This document shows, in pieces, positions 10,065-22,201 of a stretch of 64,000 nt of DNA; position 1 is the stretch's first letter; each line of letters begins with the position of its first letter. The stretch is from Turnera subulata (taxonomy: Eukaryota > Streptophyta > Magnoliopsida > Malpighiales > Passifloraceae): NCBI GenBank assembly GCA_028386065.3, contig JAKUCV010002500.1, positions 201,200 to 265,199 of the forward strand. Direction: 5' to 3'. The translations under genes were made by a program, and so were the position numbers. The notes under the pieces are model-generated. The model made no database searches and was not told where the DNA came from. It worked only from the letters and a program-made list of their open reading frames with translations.

Positions 10065-12000
10065 TTTCATGCATCACCATTCTATGTGTTGTGTTTTTAT
10101 TGCTTTATGTCTTTACTTTTATAAGATGCAGTAAATGCTAGTCATCCTCGTGGCAATTCAAATTTCATGTCAATTGTGTTTCATTTTGGTGTCATGAACA
10201 CCTAGTGGCAATGCAATTTCGATTTCTCTATCTTTCTTATGGTTGAATCTTACTTTCTCTCTTACTTGGATTATCTTTTGTTATGTGCTATTCATGTTTC
10301 AATCTAAGTTTGAGGAGAGTGCCTCTCCTATGTGCCTATCTTTTTATCCTTTGTTTCTCTTCTTTCTTCGCCATTGAGGACATTGTCCGATTTAAGTTTG
10401 AGGAGGAGGAACAAATTTCTTTGCAATTTCTTTGTTTTTTTGTTTGTTTAGTGTCAATAAAGATCATGTTTTTGACTTTAATATATTGAGTATGCATATT
10501 TTTGATTCTAGATTACTTAGTAAAAAGCCATTACCTTTTTCAAAATCGTTTTCTACTTTATTTTTCAAAATTATTTTTCCAATTTTTTTTCAAAAAATCA
10601 TTTTCAAATAAAAAAATTCAAAAAAATCAAAAAAATAAAAAAATTTGAAAAAGAACCAAAAAAGATTTTTCTTTGTTTTTCCAATTATTTTCAAACCCAC
10701 CATTCTATGATCAAGATGATTTTTGTTGATGGATAACCAAGAGAGTTACTTTGAGTTTTTGAAATCTTTTTCTTTTAGATGCAAGAAGTTTGATTTTTTA
10801 TTGATCTTGTGTTCATGCTTAGTTATGATGAATTCATGCAAGTTCTAGCATTCTTTGCCTAGCATTTTTCGACACCCTATTCATTACTTTTCAAAATTTT
10901 TGACCTCAACATATATGTCCTAGAACAAGTTTTCAGAATTTTTCAAAGCGAATTTTTCTCATAGATGCTCAATGAAAGAAATGATTTAGTCATTGTTTGT
11001 TTAAATCAACAAGCCAATAAAAAGCCTACCATTTATCATTATCCCTTGTTTAACCCCTTTTGAGCCTAAATCATGGTAGCTAATTTTTCTTTCTTTACCC
11101 ATATTTACCCACCTTTAACCCTTTGAAGCCTTATAGCTACCATTCTTTTCTTACATTATCCATACCCTATTTTTCAAAGTTTCTTAAGAGATTTTTGTTC
11201 TATGTTTTTACCAAGATTCTTTCTATGATAAGTGCAATTGTACCGTATCTTTTCACATCCAAGAAGATCTATGCATTGAAGATGTTTGCACTTTCAATTG
11301 TTTCAAGTATGTTATGGAATGTCAAGAGCAGAAAAAAAAAAAACAACAACAAAAAAAAAGAAAATCGACAAAGTCGATTCGAAGAAAAAATTCAAAAAAA
11401 AATCCAAAAAAGAGATGAGAAATTGCACAATCATGGTTCTTGAGACAAGTAGAATTTTCTTTTGATGATCACATGATGGATGTTACTTCAAGACTTGCAC
11501 TTTGAGAAATCTTTTCAATCTCTTGATAATGCATATTGCAATCTTTTCTTAAGTGAATTTTTGAACTTTGATTCCCTATATATCTTTTCTTTGATCAACC
11601 TTTACCCAATACCCCATTACAACCCTTTGTAAAGTCCTATTGTTCTTTTTTAGAGTGTTTATTCATAATAGTGGAGTTAAGTTCTGGAATTTGCCTGTGG
11701 GACTAGTTTTTCAAATTTTCATGATGTCAATTCATTCTTGCATGCATATGGGAAATCAATTTTTGCTAAGTTATTTGTGTGAAAGCTTGTGCGAGTAAGT
11801 CTGACTATTGCATGGATGCTTTTTCATGAGTTTTTCTTTCTTTCTTGGCATTTGATCTTAAATGATTACTCATAAGCTCTTGGTGATTATCTTGGAAGTC
11901 TTGATATGAATTCTTGTTGATTGTGTGATTTGGTGGAGATTTTCAAAATCCTCATTTGGTTTATTTTGTTTAGTTTGCTTGAGGACAAGCAAAGTTTAAG
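10065..12000 (+). other. Athila 3' non-coding region
   Basis: Nearly 2 kb of T/A-rich DNA with no convincing gene. It includes A/T homopolymer-rich tracts (10550-10680, 11330-11410). Two early copies of the AAGTTTGAGGAG motif (near 10303 and 10396) also form the purine tract next to the 3' LTR. The short ORFs here are low complexity and are not called. Confidence 0.7.
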
Positions 12001-12012
12001 TTTGAGGAGATT
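12000..12012 (+). promoter_or_regulatory. Polypurine tract of the Athila element
   Basis: GTTTGAGGAGATT directly precedes the TG of the 3' LTR at 12013. The position and purine content fit the plus-strand primer. Similar AAGTTTGAGGAG copies occur upstream. Confidence 0.7.
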
Positions 12013-13846
12013 TGATAACATCTAAATGTTAGTGTTTTTATGATGGTTTTGAATAGCTTTTACTATGTATTCTTGGTCAATTATGTGTATAATCTTTATA
12101 TTACTGTGTTTTTTCATGCATTGTGTCAATTAGTACTTCAACTTTTCTAATTAAGTGTTTTTATCAGGAATTTACCGTTTTTATTGAAGAATGGAAGCTT
12201 TTTAGCCAAGTTTGGAAACCAGGCCCAATTTAGGTAACTTTTCTGCAGTGAGCAGAGCCGACTATTTTGAAGATTTCGGGAGTTCTAGGCATCAAAATTA
12301 AGTGAGACTAATTAGAGACAAAACTAGACTTCCATAAATTTCTATGGATTAAATTTCATAATTTTTGGACAAGCCTACAAGGAGCAGTAATTATTTTAAT
12401 CCACCCCAGGATGCAGATTTTTCAGTGTCGACCGAGGCCCAGTGTTTCGGCGATATCTTGAGCTACAAAATTCCAATTGAGGATTTCTTTTTATGAAAAG
12501 AAAGCTGGGAGAATTATCTAGAACTTTATAGAGGAGCCAAATGCCCAGTTCGGATGTCCTCTAGGAGTAAAGTGGCATGCAATGTTCGGGTCAGAAAACA
12601 GGCAAAAGTCCAACTTGGAGTGCAAGTCAAGAATTCAATTTCCATTCAAAGTAGAAGAGCCCCACCGACTTCCAGCAGCTAAAGACAGTATAAAAGGACC
12701 CCCTAGGTCGACATATTCAGGAGGCAGAAGTCAGAGGGCGAAGCTCTGCCGAATTGGTTAGTTATTAGGTCACACACTAGTAGGGTTAGGATTTTCACTC
12801 TTTTGGATCCTCCCGAATTCCTCATCCAATTTCAAAGGTTATTCCCCACAACAATTCAACATTTTTTCAGAAAGATTTGAAGGTTCAGAGTCACAGAATC
12901 ACCAGTCCAATTGCAGCAGAAGTCATCACCAAAGGAGCACAAGTCGACACCATCATCACCAATACAAATCGGCTACCCGACTTCACTACTCTCTCTTTTA
13001 TTCGATTTTCTTTCTGTTAAATTGTTTACTTGATGAATTCTTGTGAGATTTTGATGATTTGCTATTTTCTTATGATGAACTAATTCTCTAATCTAGGATT
13101 AGGGATGTAGCCAATTACTTCTATGGTTTTATTATATATGTATTGATGTTTATTTAATTGATTGTATTGATTGTTCAATCTATGTGTGCCAAATTTATTA
13201 TCTACTTTGGATTGATTCTTATTGATTGCAACATGCAAGAGCTGCGTGATTTATATGATGATACCTAGAAGAACATAGATTGATTGATGCTAAAATATGC
13301 AAGAGCTGATAGTTTCTTAGGGCTTGATTGATTGTTTTGTGCTTAATAAGTTTAATATTGATGCTAGGCTATGCGAGAGCTAGGTAGTAATCTTTGCTGG
13401 ATATTTGATTCAACATGCGAGAGCTGAGGATTAAGACATTAGAAACAATTGCCCACAATCACACATCAACATTGAAATCGACATCCATGCATAATAAACC
13501 TAGAAAGTAATTGTGTGAATCCCGATTTCCTAGATTGCTTTAGATATGGATAGAACTTCACTTTAGATTAAGTTTGCGATTTTATTTCTTTTCCTTCTAG
13601 CCTAGTCGACATCACCCTACACCATCTTTTATTTGATTTGCCTAGATAATCATAAGTTGCGACATTAGGTAGTACTTATTTCCCTTGTTCCGTGGATCGA
13701 CCTTGATTAGACTACTACACTACATAGTACACTGTGCGCTTGCAGTTAACAATCGTTGCGTTTACTCGTGAGTTATTTGTGTGTCGTGTTGTGAATTGAT
13801 CAAGAATTATAAATTTGAAAAAGTCACGCGTAAATAAAACGCATCA
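12013..13846 (+). repeat. 3' LTR of the Athila element
   Basis: TGATAACATC...ACGCATCA, the partner of 186-2028. TATA motif at 12689-12696. It is followed by the target duplication CCACC at 13847-13851. Confidence 0.95.
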
Positions 13847-13851
13847 CCACC

Positions 13852-14569
13852 CAATAAGCTATTCAACACGTATATTAGAATCAGTGAAAATTTTCTGCAA
13901 CTTCCTAAAGCTAGATGCATACTCCCTAGCTTGATTATAAATAAAGGAACTATAGCCATGATATACGCTATTTGAACCACGAAGCACTAGTTGATTCCTC
14001 TATTTCCATATCCATCGTAAGCATGTAGCATAGATCGTGTTCTATGGTGCAACATCTCCTTTAGCCCCTCGACAATTAAGGATCCAAAGGAGCCATGCTT
14101 GTAAGGGTAGTCTAAAAAACTTCGCCCATGCCTTTGCAGGAACCAACTCCTTCTAAGCCATAACAACTAACTTATTTTGAAAGCCATCCACCAAATACTT
14201 CCAAAATTATTTGGTGTTTCTTAGGCCATTTAATTTGTCGATGGCTTAGATTATAATTATTTTGGGCGATATTTAGGCCATTGATTCTATTAGTAGCCAA
14301 GCGAGGTGATATTATAGAATTTAGGAAAGTGAGAGGAAAGTATATTTTTATTGAGATTTAAGAAATAATTATCATGGGGAGGAAAGAATAAAGAGAAAAG
14401 TGGAGGTCTAAGTTTGTCCTAGGGAAAGTTTTATTTTCTCTCTCTTTGAGGTATTTATAGTCTACTAGGGATGTTGGCTCGATTCGACGGTCACAATTGC
14501 CTCTTGCTTCTCCATCTAACGGTTGAAATGAGGCTTCTTTTTATTTAGTTGTCATGCATATAGCCTGAT
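13852..14569. other. Right flank of Athila, no gene recognised
   Basis: A/T-rich sequence with stops in all frames. It contains 14160-14290, with TTAGGCCAT motifs repeated, and an unassigned stretch up to 14560. It may be part of the same old repeat as 1-185. Confidence 0.4.
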
Positions 14570-16060
14570 GCAAATCACCTGGGCAAGGATGGAGACATTG
14601 ATGCAATTTATCAAGACAAGCTTGAGGGCTTAAGGGCTGGAGGAATGGTACATAATATGGGAGCATTGGAGGCAGCAATGGGGATTTGAGGATTGATGCA
14701 CATCAAGGCAACCGTGGAGATAGTAATAGCGAAAACCATAGAGACAACAATGACAACTTAACCATGCCAATGGTTCCAATAACAAGGTCAAGATCAAACA
14801 AACTTGAAGCTCAGTTTCAGATTCATGCACAAGATTGGATTTTATAAGAGCTTCAAGATGACATGGTCAATCAAGTTTGGAGAAAAACTCAAGGAGAAGT
14901 CTAGTCTAGATGTGAGTGTACGTTGGAGGAGCATCATGACAAGGACTACACTTAGTCAATCACACATCGGCATTGGGCAGCATGACTTAATAAAAGTCGA
15001 TTAGTCTTTTTAATTAATAAAAAAACTAGCTTGGGTTTGTTATTATTTAATTTCGGTTTGGTGCTTTTATTATTTAATGGCTGCCGATTTTTGGGTTTGG
15101 TTGTATTATAATTAATTATTATGTTGGACTTTAATTAGTTTCAATTGAGTTTACTTTGGCCTAGTCCATTAGGAAATTGGAATTGCAAATCCAATCCAAT
15201 TAGGAGCCAGGGTTAGGTCAGTACTATTCACGTGAATAGTAATGGCGAATCCTTTTATTTTTAGGTCTTTGGCTTACTAGTATAAAATTCAACTTTATGT
15301 TTTTTCTTTTTAATATAGAAAACATTATTGAGATTTCAGAAATAAAACTTTGAGTTTTTTATTCATCAAGTTGACGACTTGGCCTTTTGCAAGTGAGGGA
15401 TTTCTTGCTTATTTATTTTAGGAATTAAATTAACTTATCAAGTGATAATTACTTGTGGTATTTTCAAGATTCCTTGTATTTTCTATTCCCTTTGTTGTGA
15501 AATCCTAATCGGTTAAGAGGTGGAGGGATATTGCGTTAAAATCCTTGGTTGATTTGATTTTGGGACGATTGATAGTCAAAGGCTGCACAATAGAGCGGGA
15601 CTGACTATATGCTTAGGGGTTTTTGCGAATTGGGCTCGGTTTCACTTAAGTGGGTCTGACTTGGTCTTATAGGGTTTGTATCGTTTGGGCTCAATAATTT
15701 GGATGGCAGATCGCTGAGAGTTTGAAATTGAAGTTTGAAGATGGCATATCTCTAAGAGTTTGAAAAATGGAAAAGTAGGGGATCACTAAGCAATCAAAGT
15801 GTAAATTAGAAGATTCGAAAGCCGTAATTGAAAAGTAGGGATCACTAAGCAATTGAAGTGTAAATTAGAAGAATTGAAAGCCGCTTGAATGGCTCATTAA
15901 ACTTGTTTGCTGATCTTCAATTGAATCCGTGTCTATATATAGTTCAACCTAGTTCATAGATATCTTTCTCACAATCCGGTATTAGAACGCAGAAGACGAT
16001 TCATTCGGTCCCTCGGTGAACAGATCCGGTTGTAGTTGGTTGATGGTTAACCCAATTAGT
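14570..16060 (+). mobile_element. Degraded LTR-retrotransposon tail (end of polyprotein and probable LTR)
   Basis: At 14762-14900 the plus strand reads PMVPITRSRSNKLEAQFQIH in a broken frame; the G/P-x-TRSR-x-K-x-L motif is common at the C-terminus of plant Gypsy polyproteins. The following kilobase (15000-16000) has an LTR-like composition and a direct 60-bp duplication at about 15770-15889. The LTR boundaries cannot be fixed because no second copy is in the window. Confidence 0.5.
15770..15889 (+). repeat. 60-bp tandem duplication
   Basis: GAAAAGTAGGG-ATCACTAAGCAA begins at about 15770 and again at 15830, each running through AAATTAGAAGA and GAAAGCCG. The two units differ by a few bases. 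It lies inside the probable LTR. Confidence 0.75.
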
Positions 16061-17235
16061 GAACATGTTAATATGCATAGGCCAGTTATATTCAGCCTGC
16101 AAAACCAATATTTTTTTCGTGGACATCGAGTTTGATGATAGGAGCACTATGCTATCGAATCACATGCCGGAAAGGACGGGGAAGGTTTTTGGGCCATGTT
16201 GTACACTCTACTGTATTGATTTTTAGGGGAGAGGGTATTGACTTGGTAACAAATGATAGAAGGGTGGAGCTGCCTCAACTTTTAGGCCACAATTCCGACG
16301 GCACAATGTTATATGAATTGGACGTTTTGTATGAAACTTTCCTATGTTGAACGCGGTGTTTTAACTCTGTAGTTTAATCAATAAAACATTTCGTTGCTAA
16401 AAATATATATTATTCTAATGATTGAGGTGGTGCTTACCAGGAGGGGGAGGAACCGAATCCATCAATGTCACTCCCCACCGACATTTTAGACATCAACACA
16501 AACGCGTGGGTAGCAAATGCACCACCTAACTAACCGGATAAACTACTCACCCGTGATTTAGAGACATTTCATTTTTCATTTCTTATAATCATTTTTCTTT
16601 TTCTTGTCTTTCTTTCGTCCTTACCTTTTTCATAAAAAAGGCATTGTTTCAGCAGTTGCCCGTCCTGTATGTCCCATCCGTCCTGCTTTGCTTTTTTCTG
16701 CTTTCACACATCTGAATCTAATGAATGCAGATTTGTTGAGACGATCATGTGAAGTCTCAGCAACTTCCAAGGTCCGGTGTTAATGTTACTGTATGTCTCA
16801 ATAGCCTCCGTCTTAATACGGGTTAGTGTTACCCCAAAGTCCAATGATATACATATATCACATACAAGATTCTGCCTCTTCATTCTCTTCCTTCCCTTTT
16901 GCAGTCATGCATTTTTCATAGAAGAATGTAAAGAAGAGGAAGCATTTGTACCCATAGTGATTCAATTCTCGGCTTTTGCGTTTCCAGTTAGTAACGACTT
17001 GTTATGTCTGCTTCAGTACTCTCAGCATGCACTCATATCGAATGCTTGCTTTGTCAATGAGCACAAGTGGTTCTCCTCTTGAGTTTTAATTACCATCTAA
17101 AATAGCCGATAGAGACGTGTATATACGTGTATATATATGTGCATTATGTATTGATATATAGTATCAAAAGTCAGTTAATCTTTTTACACGTCGAGGAATA
17201 TCAATGTGTTCTTTGTTTTCTTCTGCAGACCAAAC
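16061..17235 (+). other. Upstream region of the receptor-like kinase gene
   Basis: No separate gene is supported. The last 18 bases before the kinase ATG contain a strong 3' splice signal (TTGTTTTCTTCTGCAG, ending 17228), so the 5' UTR may carry an intron beginning somewhere upstream. The ORF at 16777-17082 lacks any recognisable domain. Confidence 0.4.
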
Positions 17236-17872
17236 ATGAGCAAAGCTCGTCAGGGCTTGGCATTTTACGTAGCTTTGTGCTTCATTGCTTTTATCATATC
17301 AAAGATTGTGATTGCCATCCTTCTCTACAAGCGGTGGAAAAGAAAGCACTTGGTTTTTGAGGACCATGGCATTTCAGGTGTAGTAACAATAATATGATCA
17401 ATATTTGTTTGTTTTGGGGTTTTGATTGGTTAAACAGGCGATCATGTGTATATATGTCCTCCTTGCTCGAGATTACAGGTGGGAAAATGGTGATCTTCAA
17501 GTCTGCGCTGATGAATTCTCTGAGATCTGAGGTCTTCCTGAAGAAGACACTAAAATTGAACACTAAGGATATTATAGGGTCTGGAGGGTATGGGACGGTT
17601 TACAAAATCACAATAGATGAGTCCTCAGCCTTTGCTGTGAAAAGGCTTAGCAGGGGAACTGCAGATAGAGAAAGAGGCTTCGAGAGAGAGTTGGAGGCTA
17701 TGGGGGATCTAAAGCACAGGAATATCGTTACCCTCCATGGTTATTACACTTCACCTTGCTACAATCTTCTCATCTATGAGTTAATGCACAATGGAAGTTT
17801 AGATGCAATCCTCCATGGTATCACCCTGCTTCCTCATATATATATATATGATCCGATATTCTTTCCATCCTG

Positions 17873-17904
<32 letters not shown>

Positions 17905-19115
17905 TATGGTTTAAGTTGGATTGACTATGTCTTCCTACTACAAGATACATACTCAAGTGTGGGTTATGATCATGCAGGAAGATCAACGGAGCAGAAGCTT
18001 TTGGATTGGTCGACCAGGTACAAGATAGCACTAGGCGCTGCAAGAGGAATATCGTATCTTCATCATGACTGCATCCCTCACATAATCCACAGAGATATCA
18101 AGTCCAGTAATATATTGTTGGATCACAACATGGAAGCTCGAGTCTCTGATTTTGGATTAGCCACATTGATCGGGCCTGACAACACTCACGTTTCAACAAT
18201 TATTGCTGGAACTTTTGGATACCTAGCTCCAGGTACCAATTGTACCATATATATACATATATATGTGCAGTTGCCTTGAATATATATAACTGCAAACTGT
18301 GGTTCTCGTTTCTAAGAGTATAAAACCATTCCATATCGGTTTGGACTCTTACATCCATCTCATTCTCAACTAGTCTTCCTATATGTTCTTGTTATGCAAC
18401 AATTAATTTTCTCCACAGAATACTTTGATACAGGGAAGGCTACTGCAAAAGGGGATGTTTACAGCTTTGGGGTTGTCCTGCTTGAGCTTTTGACTGGAAA
18501 GAAACCAACAGATGAAGCTTTCTTTGAGGAAGGAACAAAGCTTGTAACGTGGGTAGGTTCCTTCCTTTTGTTTCTGAGGCAATTAATTAATTACCGGGCT
18601 TTTATTTAGCAGCTTACGTACCTTATAATTAATATGCCTTGTCAAGATGTTTTACCATTACCATTACCTATAACTGTTACATATAGTTCTACGTACCCAA
18701 TTGTCATGTCTCAAAATGACATTACACTTGTCTGTCTACCTAAGCAATCAAGTATTACTAGCCTGAAATTGAGTATTGAATTCAAAACTATATGCCTGAA
18801 ACAGATAGTAGAGGGAGATCCCAAATTTCTCATATCTTATGGGACTAAGTAAAACCCCACCTTGGAGGACAGAACGTTTGCTGTCAACTTCTTAAGAGGA
18901 TGGCTGAAACTTTGATCTCTTGTAATCATAAACAAATGTCAACATCTAGACACAATAGGACTTCGAATCATAAACTTGATATTTTCGCTGTTGCGGATCA
19001 TGGTAGTTACACTGCGGAAGTAAGTGCTTTGCTTTTTTATTGTTGAGCCAACCAAAATCATTTTGTTCAACTTGATCTCCATCGTTTTCCAGGAAAGGTC
19101 ATCTAAATTCACGCC

Positions 19116-19164
<49 letters not shown>

Positions 19165-19532
19165 TTAAAAAAAATCTATGTTAGTTGACCAAAGGAAAAA
19201 GAAATGTCTATGTTATATTTTATGCTCCTGTGTGAGTCAGATGTAGTATCTACAGCCTATTGAACAGGAAGGGGAGTCAAAATATATTATATTACCATTT
19301 TTGGAGTATGATTTGGCTAATATTGGACTTGAAACAGGTGAAGACTGTTGTAGAGGACAAGAGGGAAGAGTATGTACTTGACAGCAGCTTGAAGAACTGC
19401 CCAACTGAAGAAATTAACAATGTATTCAGAATTGCATTCGTGTGCCTTGAACCTGACCCCTCAAATAGACCTACAATGGCCCAAATTGTTAAGATGCTGG
19501 AGCGAGTAAAACCAGAAAAGCCGTCAACTTAA
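17236..19532 (+). CDS. Receptor-like Ser/Thr kinase, At1g78530 type
   Basis: A short membrane receptor-like kinase without a large ectodomain. Five exons join in phase: 17236-17377, 17479-17817, 17978-18232, 18419-18552 and 19338-19532, giving 354 residues (Arabidopsis At1g78530 is about 355). Residues 8-31 form one membrane helix, followed by a basic KRWKRK stop-transfer. The kinase domain shows the glycine loop GSGGYGTV (81-88), lysine K102, HRDIKSSN (198-205), DFG (218-220) and the activation segment [10 protein letters not shown]. All catalytic residues are present, so it should be active. The substrate and ligand are unknown; the family is related to the FEI and LRR X-class kinases. The start was chosen by similarity to the Arabidopsis protein and the splice signal just upstream. 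Introns hold a CT repeat (17878-17904) and an ATT repeat. Confidence 0.93.
19117..19164 (+). repeat. (ATT)n microsatellite in intron 4 of the kinase gene
   Basis: An uninterrupted run of about 16 TTA/ATT units followed by an A run. It is likely polymorphic in length. Confidence 0.9.
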
Positions 19533-20046
19533 TATTTGCATCGACGGTTGTCCTTTAGCCCGGCAACATATCAGTCCACCAACAGATTCCAGATGCATTC
19601 CTTTTACTTCAATAGCTCAGGCTTCGTTTCAGGTTCATTTGACCAATGTTATTTTCATCTCAGATTAGAACACACCATGTAAAGACTCAAATAACTAAAC
19701 TATGTGAAGATGGTCAACTGCATTGTGCATTTTCTTTTGGTTCTTCTGTTTCATTTGAGTTGGATTGCAGGGAGAGTACACAATTATCAGAGACTAATCT
19801 TTAACAGAGTCCATAATCTTACACAACTATCAGAGACTAAACCTCTGTCTAGTTTTACCTCGTCTTCTAGTAGTACCGTATTTGGCTCACTAACTTATTG
19901 GAAGCAACTGCAATGTGAAGTGAAATGAAGCATCCCAATGCCAAGCATTACCATGCTTAGAACAGCAGGTACAGCAGCCACGTACCTTAGATTTAGCAAA
20001 TATTAATCTAAGACTTTAAGGAAGAAGAAAAAGCAAGAAATGTTAT

Positions 20047-22201
20047 TCACTGCAGATATGTTGCCAGCCCACCGGAAACTGAAACTTTCAAGGAAGGAGA
20101 AACAGGAGCATCGCCCAGAAATACGTCAAAGAGGGCAAAGGTAACGTTTGTTGATTCAATAGTAGCATCTACCGCAGAGGGAATCCCCTCTGATGAAACA
20201 CAAACCTGCAAAATTACAAGAAATGTAATAGGGAAAATGAGGAAAGCACACTACATTAGTGAAAAATATATAACTTCAAAAAAACATGAAATGGTGAACT
20301 TGAACAGTCCATATTCCGTAAATAACACTTACTTGCATAGAAGAAGGACCCAACCATGTTAGAATTATGGAAGTCTTTTTCTTAAGAGGTCGACCTTGGA
20401 AGATGCCACGGAATGTAGACAAAGCAGACTCATCAACCGGACTTGGGGACTTTAGTCTAGGCGAGATGGCCTCGTTTAATGCATCCCAGAAAGTTTTACC
20501 ATCAACATCTCTCACCAGAACAATCGTTAATGCTTTTTCAGTAGGAGCTGGAAATTCAAGCAAAAAGTTTTATGAACAAACTCATTTACACTTCATCTTA
20601 TGGGGAAGAAAGAAACACAATTTTTTTTTAAAAAAAACTAATTAAAGAGAAGGGGAAAAAATGAACTGTAAACATATTCACTGCACAGATTACCCTGATA
20701 AATAGAGCTGAATATTGCTGGGTTGTCTTGGATCTGAGCAGCTGATTGTCCTCTCCAAGCACTCAAAGTGCTTAAGACAGATTGGTTAATATATAGCCCT
20801 GCAGCATACACTTTTACCCCAATGATCGCAAAAACCTTCTCCCTATATCCTGAAGTTCATTCAAACCCGGGAGAATTATATTCCAAGACCATATGCCCCC
20901 ACCCCACCCCATTGGCTGTTCTTCTTCTCCTTATACGTTACAGAGTATAGCAGAGAAGATGCAGCAACGCGACAAAGTGTTGTAGCGAAAAAGGAGTACT
21001 TAATGCCAAAGCTTTGGATCAGTTAAGTTCTGCTGTAGAGCAAACACTTCCGCTTTGCTCAACGGTAGACAACTAAGGTCCCTCCATAAACCACGTAAAC
21101 AATTATGTTCATCCCTTTTGTTTTTTAATTGTTTGCTACTTTTTCCCATTTCCATAATACAATAGAAACCATGAAAGTTATGGATGCAAGGAAGAAACAG
21201 GCCACTATAACCCAACGGCTTCATATCAGTATCTCCCGCTGTGGGCATTCTGTGTAAAGCTAATGCCAGTTCTGTCTAAAGCTAATGTCAGTTCTTGCTG
21301 CCTTTAACAGTCAATTATATTTATATGAATAATGACTCTAGAAAAATGACACTATTACAAGTTGTATAAGACAGTTTGATTTTCTTGTAAACTACTTCCT
21401 TCCTTACAAAGAAAATATTAATATGAAATGCATTTGTCCGGTTTATGGGTGGGCTGATATTAATGCATTGCAGGCAGTATCTGCTAAACCCACCCAGCAC
21501 CAATGCATTTTCTGGTGTAAACACAGGAATGCAACTTACTTACCAGTTCCAAGCAATGACAATGCGGTTGAGCAACCCGGTAAACTCAAAGATGTCTGGA
21601 ATCTCACCTTTGTTGCAGGTTCCTCAACATATTCTGCACTTCCAACTCCAGAATTGGATTAAATGATAATATTAATTAACTGAACATGAACTAAAATGGA
21701 GAATAGCACAGCAAACAACTCAGCACATTTGCAGGTTTACATTCTTTTTTGAAGTTATTATCATGAGTTTACATTGGTTGAGAATAATTTATATCCGGAT
21801 CCGTTCTCTTTTAATAAGTTTCTTTTCTTTCTCTTTTTTCTACATCATTCTTCTAGTTAATGGATGGGGGAACAAAGAAGGAAGTAGAAGAAAGCAACAA
21901 GGACAGAAAGGAAAAGTGAAAGATATTTACCAGAAGGAGAAGAAGAAGAAGAAGAAGCTTTGATCACAACAGAGGAAGAGGTGGTAGGAGTTATATGGTG
22001 GTGCTTGGAATGGAGAAGGATTGTGGATAAGGGACACTGGAAAAATTGGTGGGCAGCACAGTGGGAGGAGGGTGGAACAACTGGGTGGCTTCTAGATTGT
22101 TTAAAGAGGGACTGTGGAACAACTGGGTTCCAAGTCTGAGCACACATTATTGATGTCATTGAAATTGATCCAACCATGTTTGCTTGCTGTAACAAAACCA
22201 C
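20047..22201 (-). CDS. FAP3: Plastid fatty-acid-binding, chalcone-isomerase-fold protein (FAP3 type)
   Basis: Five minus-strand exons join in phase: 22201-21931, 21645-21544, 20849-20694, 20547-20333 and 20205-20047, giving 300 residues. Residues 1-90 are a serine-rich, acid-poor probable chloroplast transit peptide. The rest is a chalcone-isomerase-like domain: [20 protein letters not shown], then [20 protein letters not shown], then [20 protein letters not shown], then [20 protein letters not shown], then a C-terminal strand ending at Gln300. This best fits Arabidopsis FAP3 (At1g53520). Members of that group bind fatty acids in the plastid stroma and do not isomerise chalcones. The first ATG (22201) is taken; a second ATG 8 codons later (MVGSISM) is an alternative start. 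It is transcribed towards the kinase gene, tail to tail. Confidence 0.92.

Larger units (their letters stand above)
186..13846 (+). mobile_element. Athila-type Gypsy LTR retrotransposon, degenerate, with nested insertion
   Basis: This is a complete LTR-to-LTR element of about 13.7 kb (about 12.6 kb without the nested insertion at 5102-6164). The order is 5' LTR, tRNA-Asp primer site, gag, protease, reverse transcriptase and RNase H, then a separate ATHILA-type ORF, a purine-rich tract and the 3' LTR. The 5-bp duplication CCACC flanks it at 181-185 and 13847-13851. The right LTR begins TG and ends CA; the left begins AG, a mutated first base. Gag and pol carry stops and frameshifts, and the integrase domain is essentially absent, so the element cannot move on its own. 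The two LTRs differ at roughly one base in twenty over the first 300 bases I compared, which points to an old insertion. The lineage is inferred from the primer site, the DLGAS-type protease and the extra ORF. Confidence 0.95.

Noticed and set aside
16777..17082. 101-codon frame upstream of the kinase gene
   Set aside because: No similarity recognised, hydrophobic low-information sequence, and it lies where a 5' UTR or intron of the kinase gene is expected.
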